Positions 49,260-60,039 of a stretch of 64,000 bases of DNA are shown in pieces. The notes under the pieces are model-generated. The model did not search any database and was not told where the DNA came from. It saw only the letters and a program-made list of their open reading frames with translations. A program made the translations under genes and the position numbers. The stretch lies in NCBI GenBank assembly GCA_028023455.1, contig JAQFVV010006840.1, forward strand, positions 239,910 to 303,909. Reading direction: 5' to 3'. Each line of letters opens with the position of its first letter. Positions within the stretch are counted from its first letter, which is position 1. Source of the stretch: Epiperipatus broadwayi (taxonomy: Eukaryota; Onychophora; Udeonychophora; Euonychophora; Peripatidae).

Positions 49260-49305
49260 GACATCTTTTATCCATGAAAATATTAGAATATATATATATA
49301 TATAT

Positions 49306-52300
49306 TGTAACAATATTTATAAATTAATATAAATATGTATTTGTAATTATTAAATTAATATAAAAGATATGTATTTGTAACTATAATTTGTAACTATTTT
49401 AATATGTCACATTTGTAACCATAATAAATATTTAGATAGGGGAAATTATTAATTATTAGATATATGCCTATCCAATCTGTACCATTTGTAACTATATTAA
49501 TTCATCATAGCATAGATAAAGAAATTATAGAATCACTGTGCCACTTGAAAATATCAGCATTAAAGATTCTTGGTATTTATTTATATATTGGGGCAGTCAT
49601 CTGAACAATAAAACATACTGGCCATTGTCATCTAATAAAAATAATATTAAATATAGCAACTGAATAAAAGTACCCACTGTGAGATTCCTGGAGTGCCTTA
49701 TGCTTATCTCCAATACTAGGTTCTTCTAACAAAGAATCCTTCCTATTCTTCTTTCCAAATATATAAGACCATTCATGGTCATATGCACACACGGGTGCTA
49801 TTCATGACAACTTATAAAAAAATATATTTTATAAAACTAATATTATGAAGTTGGAAAGGGATGATATCACTCTTTATTCAGTTTAGCTAAGTACATGTGT
49901 TTTCCCATGAGCGCCACTAGATTGTTTTCAATCTAGATAAGTATCTATTTATAGTGTACTTGAGTTCAAACTCATTCAGTACATATTTATTACACATGAC
50001 TTGGATGACTATTGAACAAAAATGACATTCTTACATTTTATCTATATTGATAAAATTACAAGATCCCAATATTACCAAAGTTTATACTATAGATCAAAGA
50101 TTCTTATAGACATTGCTAGCTCATTAGCGTATATTGATGAACAGACATGTATAATCCTATTAATGGCTTCCAAACAAGCATGTGAAGACCATTATTGATA
50201 TTGATGGCCATTTAACTAGATTATTTATCACAATAAAGGTAATAATGATGATGATGATAATAATATCATAATAATAATGATAATAATAGTGATATCATAA
50301 TAATGATTATAATAGTGATGATGATACCAGCCATGGCTTATCAATAAACTCACAACAATAAATTCATCTTTATAAACTTATAGGCATCTATTAAAATTAT
50401 CCTATTTCATACTGGGATTTAATAATACTAATGGTGATGATTGATCATCATGAATCTCTTTGCATAATATTCAATTTTCTATAAACCCCTATTTACTAAA
50501 ATATATTCATTACGCTAAACATTAAATTTAATGATTATAATTTATTAATGATGATTGATGGCGATCATAACTTTTATATAGTATTATTTGAAACATTTTT
50601 AACTAATAACATGATATCCATCTTTGATGAGGATGATCTAAATTCATGGACACAACACAATTTTAGCTTTCTATGTTGAACTATAATTATCAAAATTTGG
50701 TTATTCTCAAGCATAATCCTTAAATACTTAAATATCAACATTCTAGTTTACCTATTATTTTGCGGACGCTTAATATTTGCAAGTGATTGCTCAATATATA
50801 CGAATGGTAATACTTAATAACTGCGAGCAATGATGATGAATTAAAATGATAGAATTAAGACAAAAAAAAAAAAAACACAATATTCTTAATAATAACTCGG
50901 AAACCAATTAAGATATATAATTATATTTTATTAACACTACTACTCTTTCTTTCCTTCTTTAAAGTCAAATCGACAATTAAATAAATGGCTTATTACCATA
51001 TTAATTCAATACAAAAATTAATAAAAAAAATTTATATAAGTATAAGCAAATAAACTTAATATATAGGTTTGTCATTTTTCTTGATATCTCAAAATAAGCT
51101 GACTTAAATCAATATTAGAAAAAAAAATACATATTCTATAAATGCTTATTTAAGACTTTTCTTACTTATCATATCATAAAATAAATTTCAGGTGTAACTT
51201 GTATATGTTATTTCATTTCCATTCAAATGTAATGCCCTACTTTTCAATTTACCATTTTAAACTAATCATATATAACCTATTCTTTGATGTGTTTGGATAA
51301 GCAGTTACACATTCACGCATTCGGTAATGTTAACATATATGTTTAAAATGTATACCCATAAATTACATATATAAAAATATCTTTTTCTTTTGCAACCTTA
51401 TAGCGAAAGAAAATAAAATACATATATTAATTTTTAATATGCAACAAGATAAAATAAAAATAAAAAACATTATAAATGCATATATCTATAGGTTGCTCAT
51501 TATCATTAACAACTGAAGAACAATTAAAAAAAAAACATTTCAACATTACAATATATAATAAAAAAAAAAAAAAAAATAATGAAAAATTTAAGTTTAAAGA
51601 TTTAAACTATGTTTGTGCTATGTTGTGAGATATTGCAAATAACTATAGATAAACAAGTCTTTAATGTTTCTGTATCAAAAAAGAAAATTGCTTTGACCAG
51701 TAAATTAAGGTTTACTTTTAATAAGTAAAAGAATAAAATCGGTTAAAGAAAGTTCATATTTACCCGTCTACTTTTTACTTCTTATTAATGTCCTGAATTT
51801 GAATTTTCAGACTGCTTTTCTTTGCTCACCAACAACAACAACAACAAAAAAGAAAGTTATTGCAGATACTTTTAAGATAATGCTGAATCAATTGACTTTG
51901 CTTGTTTCTTCAATTCCATTATTATTCACTGTTGATTGGCTTCCTTCTACCATTTAAAAAAAAGTTATTATAAGTACTTTGAATAAGTAGGTACCGGTGG
52001 ATTTGCTTGTCTCTCTCCTTTAAAAAAAATAATTGCTGTTGACACTTTAGATGATTGAGGTAAATCAACAAAAATTTGATTTATGGCTTCAAACTTGGTT
52101 CTACATGGCTGTTATAAATTTTCTTTTCCTCCTATTTCCTCTTCTCCATTCATTCGAAGGTAATGAGCTTTTAATAAGCCAGGAACTAGAAACAAAGCAT
52201 TCCATATAGCTTGTGTGGTTGGCTTCAAAATCTATCATTTTGTTGGTTATTACTGGATACATGACTTCATAGACAGATCAGCGATTTTGACTCATTCTGT

Positions 52301-53274
52301 ATTAACCAGGAAGCAGAAAAAAATGGTTTAGCAATGCAGAGGCATAGTATTATGCATAACCAAATATGTTAATATCATTTTTATATAATTATTACTAACT
52401 TCTAATAAATTCAATCTTGTTCCATTTCTCTCCTCTTCTTTAATATTGCTGGAAATTGCTTTATATAAACGCACATTTCATTTGCTCTTTTTTTTTCAAC
52501 TTTCAAAGAGTGAGAAAAAAAAATTAAAGCGTTCACTCTCTTTTAAAAAAAAAATCCGAGCTTACATTTCTGCTTAAGAATAATAACAAGGAAGGACCGA
52601 CTGAGTTGAGTCTCAAAATAATAATAATAATTTGAGTGACTCTCACTCTAAAAAAATTAATGACTAACTCATCATCTCTCTAAAAAAATTTAAGACTAAC
52701 TGATCATCTCTTTAAAAAAATTTATGACTGACTGATTAAAAAAATTGTTTCAATCATTTATATCGCGAATTTCAACCAAAGAAAAAAAAACATCTGGAAA
52801 TCTTTATCTTAAAAAAAAAATCAAAGCTTCACAAGTTTGACGTCGGTCACAATCAATAAAGACTTAAAATTGATCGCTATCGTTATCTACATCAAAGCAC
52901 CTCTTTTGTAAAAATAATCTTAAGATACAGATAACAACAAACCTGGAATCTATAGCCATCAGGAATAAGTGTAAAAGCATCTTTGTGTTTGTACAGATGT
53001 ATTCATTGTTTCACACGTGTACATTTTTTTATCTCCTAATCTAACAATCTTAATTGCCTTATTTCACACTTTTCTGATTTACTCTATTTTAACAAAATGA
53101 AAGTTAAATAAATTTAACACATATTATTTAATAAAAAAAAATATTATATAATAAATCACAAAAAGAACTGCTTATTCATAATAATAAATCTATACATATA
53201 AATCTCTGTATGTATAAAAGAATAAAAAAAATTTTTTTTTAAATAATTGAATACTATATATATATATATCTACA
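49306..53274 (-). repeat. 3' LTR of element B
   Basis: 3,969 bp, beginning tgtaac and ending tctaca on the + strand. It has (GAT/AAT)n runs near 50,235-50,330, poly-A tracts and many TA-rich stretches, but no ORF of note. It repeats at 60,040-64,000. It is very long for an LTR, since most are 0.2-1.5 kb. Confidence 0.9.
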
Positions 53275-53288
53275 TTTGCCTCACCCCC
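53275..53288 (-). other. Polypurine tract of element B
   Basis: The reverse complement gggggtgaggcaaa lies immediately upstream of the sense start TGTAGATATA of the 3' LTR. This is the position and composition expected of the plus-strand primer. A longer A-rich stretch precedes it. Confidence 0.75.
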
Positions 53289-53325
53289 AAACAAAAAAAA
53301 AATTTTGAATATAAAAAAAAATTGC
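53289..53325 (-). other. Short gap between pol stop and PPT
   Basis: An A/T-rich stretch of 37 bases; no env-like or third ORF can fit here. Confidence 0.7.
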
Positions 53326-56300
53326 TTAGGTCATGAGTGCCATTGGTTTTAGGCTACGTACATTATATGTGCCTTTTACTCCTTCTGACGATTCTAGTAC
53401 AAATGCATTTTCCCCTTTTCTTTCCTTGAGCATGAATGGCCCTTCATATATATTATAGAACTTTTTGAATGTATGCTTCTGCGGGTCGCTAACATGAGGA
53501 GTTTTAACAAGGACATGATCGCCTACTTTGAACTGAGTGGGTTTCTTTGGACCTTTAGCAATCCGTTTCTTAGCCATTCCTTGCAAGTTATTCCTTGCTC
53601 TTTCCACTAGGGTCTCTCTACTGATTTCTTCCTCCTTTATGCTGGGCAGTGGAGTCTTTATAAGGTTTGGTTCTCTCTTTCCATAATGTAGGTGAGTTGG
53701 GGCAAATTTTGTGGATTCATTTTGGGTGATATTAATATACCCAACCACTTTGCCTAATTGTTTAACCCAACTCTTATGATGGCCCTCCAAGTAAACCCTT
53801 AGCAATCTCCCTAACTCCCTCATGACTCTTTCACAGGGGTTAGATTGGGGGTTACGAATGGAACTTAGGACATGTTTAATCCCTTGGTGCTGTAACCATC
53901 GGTTCCACTCCTTGGAGAGAAAAGAGGTGGCATGGTCTGTTAGAATAGTTCTTGGTTTTCCCACTAAGGTAAATTGTGAACTTTCTAAATTTTTAATTGC
54001 CCCTCGTGCATTGGCTTTGTAGACAGGATATGCAGCAACAAATTTCGAGAAGACGTCATAAGTAACCAAGATATACCTAAATCTCCTATACGGTGGCAAT
54101 GGCCCATAAAAATCTATAGCCAATAGATCATTTGGCTCATTAGGAATAATGGGTTGCAAGATCCCCGCATATGAGCGACTAGTATACTTGGATTTTAAAC
54201 AAATTTCACAATACTTAAGACGTTGTAGTATTGAGGCATACATATTGGGCCAGTAGAATAGTCTCTTAATAACATATTCCACTTTTCTAGGTCCATAATG
54301 CCCATACAAGCAGTGAACATAATAGATTAATTTTCCCCTAATACTTGTGGGGATGTATATTCTCCATGAAGTCTCCTGATGTTCAACTGTTTGGTAATGC
54401 AATAAATCCTGTTTTATACAATATCTAATGATGGATTTATTTGTTATCATTTTATTAACTGCATCCCCTTTAATTTTTTTAGACAAATAGGCCATTATTG
54501 GCTGTAATTTAGGATCTTGGCTTTGTAACTGGGGTAATTGACTCAATTCTTTTTCCACAGAATCATCAACAACAAGGGTTATGGCTGCTATATATGCCTG
54601 GTCTAGATTTACATGTTGTGGTTGGATTCTCACAGGATTTCTACTGAGAATATCTGCAACCACATTTTCTTTGCCTTTACAATATTGAATTTGGTAGTTG
54701 AATTGTTGCAGGAATAGGCTCCATCGGATCAGCCTTTCATTGTTTAAATAGCTCCTATTCAGGAACTCTAGGCTCCTGTGATCCGTTATTACGACAATGT
54801 GGGATCCCACCAGGTACTGCTTAAGTTTCTGAAAGGCCCAAACCACTGCTAATGCTTCTTTTTCAGTTGTAGTATAATGTAATTCAGGCCCTCTCAGAAG
54901 ACGACTAAGAAAGCAAAGTACCTGTGGTCTGTGATCTTGATCTAATTGGAATAAGATCACCCCCAGCCCATATCCACTGCTATCAGTTTGTATATAAAAG
55001 GTAGCTTCAAAGTTAGGATATCCTAATATGATTTGTTCAAGGAATTTAGTTTTAATGAGGTTCATTTCTGTGGAATGTTGCTCTGTCCATTTCCATCTAA
55101 TGTCCTTTCTTAGTAATTGGGATAGATAAATGGTGTCATAAGCAAAATTTTTATAAAAGCGATGGTAAAAATTGCAGACACCAAAGAAGGATCTTAGCTG
55201 CTTTTTATTTTCTGGCTGTGGAAAGTTCCAGATTGCACTTATTTTATCAGGGTTTGGTTTTATTCCATCCACTCCCACCAGATGACCTAGAAATGGTATT
55301 TCTTGTACAGCAATAGTACTTTTGGTGAGATTAATTTTTATATTTTTCTCCTTACATTCAGTTAAAAAGGTATTTAGATGTTGGAGATGTTCTGCTGCAT
55401 TGCTTGAGGCAATGACTATATCATCAACATATGTTGTGATGACATTTTTAACTTCCTCTGATAGTACTCTATCTAGGCATCGGATCAAGCCTGCGCTACT
55501 ATTTATCAGACCAAAGGGCATCCTTTCAAACACATATGAATGACCCTCATGTCTAAATGCAGTATACTTTTGATCCTCTGGGTGCAGATAGATTTGCCAA
55601 TAACTGGCAGTCAGATCAAAGGTACTGAAAATAGTTTTACCTCTGAATCGGATTAGCAACTCTTGTATAGTGGGAGGGACGTCCCTTTCTGGGATGGTTA
55701 ATCGGTTTAAAAACCTTGCATCTAAGCATACTCTGACAGTGCTATCCTTCTTTCGGACAATAACCAAAGGGTTGTTATATGCAGATGGACATTTTTTTAT
55801 GACATTCCATTCCACCATTTTTCTAACTTGGGCATTGACTTCAGCCCTGTATTGGTAGGGGATGGGGTATATTTTACATTGATACGGTTCCGAATTCATT
55901 AATCGGATCCGATGCACATACCCCTTAATAATGCCAGGTTTTCTGGAAAACACTTCCATGAACTTACAAAGAAGGTGAAACATTTTCCCTCCCAAATCAG
56001 GGTCTATACTCTCAATTCCTTTTAATTTATGTCTCACATCCTGCTGAGTGGAAGCCTCTTGGATTGTAGCAATGCTGGCTTGATAAAATGGTATTACTCC
56101 TTCCAGGACTTCATCTCCACTCTGACATCTTATGTGCTTGTTATAAAAATCGATCACACTCCCATGCCTATTTAAAAAATCGGATCCTAATATAACTTCA
56201 TATATAAGGCCTTGCATGATCAAGAAGGCATGTTCATATGAGTGAGATCCTATTTGTAGGGTAAGCCATACTTGCTGGGTAAATAGCTTGGCCTTTTTGC

Positions 56301-56601
56301 CATTAGCTAATATAATAGCAGTTTGCTTCATAGGAAATTTGGGAATTTCCTCATCCTCCCTTAGCATTTTATGATACAGTGCCTCAGAGATTATTGACAC
56401 CTGGCTCCCTGTGTCCACTAATGCCTTGGTTTCTATTCCTAAAATGACCAGTTTGATCTCTGGACAGCCACCTAAAGTATAACATGCTGGCAAAGGTTCA
56501 CTGTCCAGATCATCACCTGTGTCCCAACCTAAATTCATTGTTAAAATATTGTCCTTGTTCCCCAAGTTAGCAATGGGCTCCCGCAGCAGGGAACATTCCA
56601 T
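53326..56601 (-). CDS. Pol polyprotein of element B (protease-RT-RNase H-integrase)
   Basis: The 1,091-residue protein is intact. The aspartic protease shows VDTGS at 62-66. Reverse transcriptase runs from about 230 to 480, with DLTASYWQI, MPFGLINSSA and the catalytic YVDD at 391-394. RNase H shows TDSSG (D540), TEKEA (E580-E582), TDHRS and VADILSR. Integrase has its zinc finger H763, H768, C798, C801 and catalytic D830, D889 and E924. A C-terminal GPF-like segment follows and no chromodomain is seen. Domain order with integrase last is that of Gypsy elements; the FGL-NSSA wording recalls Osvaldo-like lineages, a weak guess. The ATG lies 11 nt after the gag stop in another frame. No env follows. 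Confidence 0.93.
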   Translation of the reverse strand: MECSLLREPIANLGNKDNILTMNLGWDTGDDLDSEPLPACYTLGGCPEIKLVILGIETKALVDTGSQVSIISEALYHKMLREDEEIPKFPMKQTAIILANGKKAKLFTQQVWLTLQIGSHSYEHAFLIMQGLIYEVILGSDFLNRHGSVIDFYNKHIRCQSGDEVLEGVIPFYQASIATIQEASTQQDVRHKLKGIESIDPDLGGKMFHLLCKFMEVFSRKPGIIKGYVHRIRLMNSEPYQCKIYPIPYQYRAEVNAQVRKMVEWNVIKKCPSAYNNPLVIVRKKDSTVRVCLDARFLNRLTIPERDVPPTIQELLIRFRGKTIFSTFDLTASYWQIYLHPEDQKYTAFRHEGHSYVFERMPFGLINSSAGLIRCLDRVLSEEVKNVITTYVDDIVIASSNAAEHLQHLNTFLTECKEKNIKINLTKSTIAVQEIPFLGHLVGVDGIKPNPDKISAIWNFPQPENKKQLRSFFGVCNFYHRFYKNFAYDTIYLSQLLRKDIRWKWTEQHSTEMNLIKTKFLEQIILGYPNFEATFYIQTDSSGYGLGVILFQLDQDHRPQVLCFLSRLLRGPELHYTTTEKEALAVVWAFQKLKQYLVGSHIVVITDHRSLEFLNRSYLNNERLIRWSLFLQQFNYQIQYCKGKENVVADILSRNPVRIQPQHVNLDQAYIAAITLVVDDSVEKELSQLPQLQSQDPKLQPIMAYLSKKIKGDAVNKMITNKSIIRYCIKQDLLHYQTVEHQETSWRIYIPTSIRGKLIYYVHCLYGHYGPRKVEYVIKRLFYWPNMYASILQRLKYCEICLKSKYTSRSYAGILQPIIPNEPNDLLAIDFYGPLPPYRRFRYILVTYDVFSKFVAAYPVYKANARGAIKNLESSQFTLVGKPRTILTDHATSFLSKEWNRWLQHQGIKHVLSSIRNPQSNPCERVMRELGRLLRVYLEGHHKSWVKQLGKVVGYINITQNESTKFAPTHLHYGKREPNLIKTPLPSIKEEEISRETLVERARNNLQGMAKKRIAKGPKKPTQFKVGDHVLVKTPHVSDPQKHTFKKFYNIYEGPFMLKERKGENAFVLESSEGVKGTYNVRSLKPMALMT

Positions 56602-56612
56602 CGAGGCCCGTT

Positions 56613-58499
56613 TTAGTTTGTTGGGTTAGCCTTAGTCATTATCTTTATAGACTTTTGCTGCACCTTATGTGGAGCATTATTACCAATTCCTGAGCAACTG
56701 GCTACTGGACTTCTATTTCTATTAATCATGGGTCTACTTTGCATTTGCTGATGGGAATTATTCCCAGGCCTACCTATGTGTGGTTTACTAGGTTTTGTTG
56801 GAAAGTGTCTGCCTAGCTGATTGTTTCCAACTCTCACACTGGAGACTTTATAATTATAGTTCTCCTTCCTCCTAGGATAACCTTCGGCCATATTTTCTGT
56901 GGCTCCTAGGGCATCTAACATATCTGCCACTCTCTCTAGGGAGTATACATCAGCAGCTATTAGGGCCTGCTCTACCTGTTTTGGGAAGTTCCTTCGGGTT
57001 ATCCTAATGATTTGGGGCTCAGATAAGGGACATGCTGTAAGCATTTTTAAAGTAGCAGCCTGACTATGGAAGAACTGAGTATAAGTTCCTTCTCTCGGGG
57101 TATATTTTTGCTGGCTAATTTTGTACTTTAGACTATCCTGTTTCTCTTCACTCCAGAATGTCTGAAGTAGCATACTCTTAAAGTCCCCATATGTTTCGGG
57201 TCTATAAAAGAGTGCACGCCACCAACTTTTTGCTGAGGCATGAAGGTGGTTGCTCGCGACTGCTAATTTTTCTCGGTCATTTAGTCGACTCAAAGAAAAC
57301 AGTTCATCGAGACCATTCAAATATTCTATGGGATTTTCTCCATATTCACCCCTAAAAACTTTCACTTGTATATATTTAGCTATGTTGCTACTTCTTCCCT
57401 CATTTATTAAACTATCTTCCTCTTCCTCTGTCCTTCTGGGACCCTTTTCTATTATCTGCCCACTTTCTATTCCTATAGGATTATTCTCGTATATCTCGGG
57501 CCCTAAACTTTGTGGTATTCTACATGACCCACTACTTGAGGTTGCCTTAACTTGCATTTCTTTTATTTCTGTGAGTTTGTCTTCCATCATTATCAATAAT
57601 TGATGGTTTAGGTCTTTTTCCTGGCAACGCAGGTATTCTTTGACTTCCTCCACTACCATTCTCTGCTGATTTTCCAGCTTTTCATTAAAGTCAACTTGAT
57701 CCTTCTGGCTATTGACTTCTAATTCTATTACACTTTGTTTTAAACTTTCTATTTCTTCTCTTGTGGTCCCTGTCATTTGCTCCCCTATACTCTGTACCTC
57801 TTTCTGTACTTTCTTTAGCTCATGATCTGATTTACCTTGCTTTTTTCCCAGATCTTTATATTCTACTTTTAACTGTTTCTGTACAGCAGCTACCTCTAAT
57901 TTTAAAGTATTAATCTCACTGCTTACACTTTCTTTGAAATCATTCTGAGCTATTTTAAGGCTTTCATTTTTGTTGATCATTTTCTGATATCCTTCTTGTA
58001 CAGCTACCAACTCTTCCTTTACAACACTAAAACTTTTCTCCCAACTTTCTTGACTTGTTGTAAATTTATCGGCAAGTTCCTTATATCTTATGTCACATCT
58101 GTCATCAAACTCTTGCCATTTGTTTTTTAATTCTATTTCAATATTCTCAATTTTTTTAGATTGTTGACCTATATCTAGCTTCATTTCCTGAGCTTGTTGG
58201 TCTAGTTTATTATCTAACCTTTGAGATTGTTCATCAAATTTCTGATTTATTTGGTTCATGCCCTCTTTCATTTCCTTCATCTCTTGTGATTGTTGATCAA
58301 ATTTATTATCAAATTTCTGATTCATTTGGTTCATGCCCTCTTTCATTTCCTTCATCTCTTGTGATTGTTGATCAAATTTATTATCAAATTTCTGATTCAT
58401 TTCTTTAAACTGTAACATCATTATTTGCAACCACTCTGGTTGGCTTTGCCTTACTACCTCCTCCTTTCCTTCCATGACAAATTCTTTATCCCCTTCCAT
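56613..58499 (-). CDS. Gag protein of element B, long coiled-coil N-terminus, no zinc knuckle
   Basis: The 628-residue ORF directly upstream of pol encodes the particle protein. The first 330 or so residues are charged, glutamine/lysine-rich and predicted by eye to be coiled coil. Near the start a roughly 25-residue unit (NQKFDNKFDQQSQEMKEMKE) is tandemly repeated two to three times. A retrotransposon-Gag-like domain follows at about 390-540 (VFRGEYGENPIEYLNGLDEL, then SAKSWWRALF and YTQFFHSQAATLKMLTACPL). The basic, asparagine-rich C-terminus has no CCHC zinc knuckle, which most Gypsy Gags have. RNA binding may instead use this basic tail (inference). Confidence 0.85.
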   Translation of the reverse strand: MEGDKEFVMEGKEEVVRQSQPEWLQIMMLQFKEMNQKFDNKFDQQSQEMKEMKEGMNQMNQKFDNKFDQQSQEMKEMKEGMNQINQKFDEQSQRLDNKLDQQAQEMKLDIGQQSKKIENIEIELKNKWQEFDDRCDIRYKELADKFTTSQESWEKSFSVVKEELVAVQEGYQKMINKNESLKIAQNDFKESVSSEINTLKLEVAAVQKQLKVEYKDLGKKQGKSDHELKKVQKEVQSIGEQMTGTTREEIESLKQSVIELEVNSQKDQVDFNEKLENQQRMVVEEVKEYLRCQEKDLNHQLLIMMEDKLTEIKEMQVKATSSSGSCRIPQSLGPEIYENNPIGIESGQIIEKGPRRTEEEEDSLINEGRSSNIAKYIQVKVFRGEYGENPIEYLNGLDELFSLSRLNDREKLAVASNHLHASAKSWWRALFYRPETYGDFKSMLLQTFWSEEKQDSLKYKISQQKYTPREGTYTQFFHSQAATLKMLTACPLSEPQIIRITRRNFPKQVEQALIAADVYSLERVADMLDALGATENMAEGYPRRKENYNYKVSSVRVGNNQLGRHFPTKPSKPHIGRPGNNSHQQMQSRPMINRNRSPVASCSGIGNNAPHKVQQKSIKIMTKANPTN

Positions 58500-60014
58500 A
58501 TTACTTTATTTTTTTCTACGTATTTATAAACTTATATTACTGATTGCTTTTCGGCTTTATTCTGTTTGATTTATTATATTCTGATTTATTCTGTTCTGAT
58601 TTATTGTTCTGCTCCCTGATTTCCTATACATCCAGAGTCAAACACCTTTATCTATCCTCATATACCTTAAAATTTTCAACCACTCTTTCTCAGCCATAAT
58701 TCTCCCCATCAATCTATCTATATCTTTAGTGCCTTTAATTAACTTAACCTCCATCATCACTCTTTTTCCTTTACCTATATATGATTGATAAAGTATGAGG
58801 TCATAGTACTATTTAAAACATTTATTTAAGAAAAAGCTATCTCTGTATTGGTGTGTCCTTTTTATGCCATCATTTATCTAGTTTTTCATGCTTTTATAAA
58901 ACTTAACTCTCTCTATGCCCTTTTTAATACACTAAGCAAAAAAAGAAAAATTACTTATATAACATATGTGCTAGATTTATAACAGAGTTCATGTCTCAAG
59001 TCATTTATATACTCATCTATCCTTCTAGAGATCTGACAGATATTGACAGCCAAAAGAATGATTAGCAATTCACAATCATGAGATAGACAAAAGAATTCAA
59101 TCACTGCACTTAAAGCACACAATGCTCCATGAACACTCAGATGATCACCCCAATTCAATCACTCTAAGCTACTACAACCCATAATAGTTTATTGCAAACA
59201 TTGTTGCATTGCCCTGCTTACTTCCAAGTCTTAGGGGCTTTAATTCGTCAAATACTGCCTTGCTTATTTTTTAAAGTCTTAGAGGCAACAATTATATATC
59301 AGTAAAACAAAATACTGCCTTGCTCTCTCTGGAGTCTTAGAGGCGAAATATTATGTATCAGAAAAATTATGCCTTGCTCTCTCTGGAGTCTTAGAGGCGA
59401 AATCATGGCAGGCCTACTGTTAACTGCTTCATGATAAAACAACTGATATTATAATCTGGGTTGGAGCAGTGAATGAGATAAATCAATCACCAGTGGCATG
59501 AATACATCACATTCTCAAGGCAATGACAAAAATTCTCCATCCATCATCACAACCGTAACACAACCAACCAAACTCCAACAATCAAATATCCAATCCAACC
59601 TCCAAAATCATAAATTTTCTATAACACAAACTTTTCAAATATGAACAAAATTATTATTCCACACTTCAAGGCTATTAATATTTCTATGCTTATTTAATTG
59701 ATAAGCAAAATATATAAAAAAAAACAGTGTTATTAACTTTAACACATTATAAGTTGTGATATCATTATATTTTAAAAATTGAAACTAAGCTCTATAATGA
59801 CTGTATTCATTTATCATCATCAAAAATGCAATAACAGTAATCATCATCATCTAAACATCAGGCCAAAATATTTGTATACACTAATAATAATAAAAAATTG
59901 CACAGAAAAAAAAATATTCTTTTTTTTTTTTTTTTTTAAACTATACATCTGTCATCACTATATACTACCCATCTCTCATGTATGTGGGGTATTTCAAGCC
60001 ATTATTTGGCTTAT
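58500..60014 (-). other. Leader of element B
   Basis: About 1.5 kb between PBS and the gag start, without a long ORF. It contains the tandem repeats at 59,210-59,403 and a long A tract (about 59,919-59,938). Such a leader would hold packaging and translation signals, but none can be named from sequence alone. Confidence 0.6.
59210..59403 (-). repeat. Tandem repeats in leader of element B
   Basis: Four units start near 59,210, 59,256, 59,316 and 59,370 (+ strand reading tgccttgct...gtcttagaggc), spaced 46-60 bases. The last two are almost identical. Sense reading is gcctctaagactccagagag followed by agcaaggca. Diverged units occur in element A at 3,520-3,700. Confidence 0.85.
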
Positions 60015-60037
60015 TTCGAGCCCTAGTTGGTGCGCCA
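60015..60037 (-). other. Primer-binding site of element B (tRNA-Lys-like)
   Basis: The sense strand reads TGGCGCACCAACTAGGGCTC plus GAA, two bases after the LTR end. It matches the expected complement of an invertebrate tRNA-Lys 3' end (TGGCGCCCAACTAGGGCTCG) with one extra A. The + strand itself looks like a tRNA T-arm and CCA end. Confidence 0.75.
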
Positions 60038-60039
60038 TT

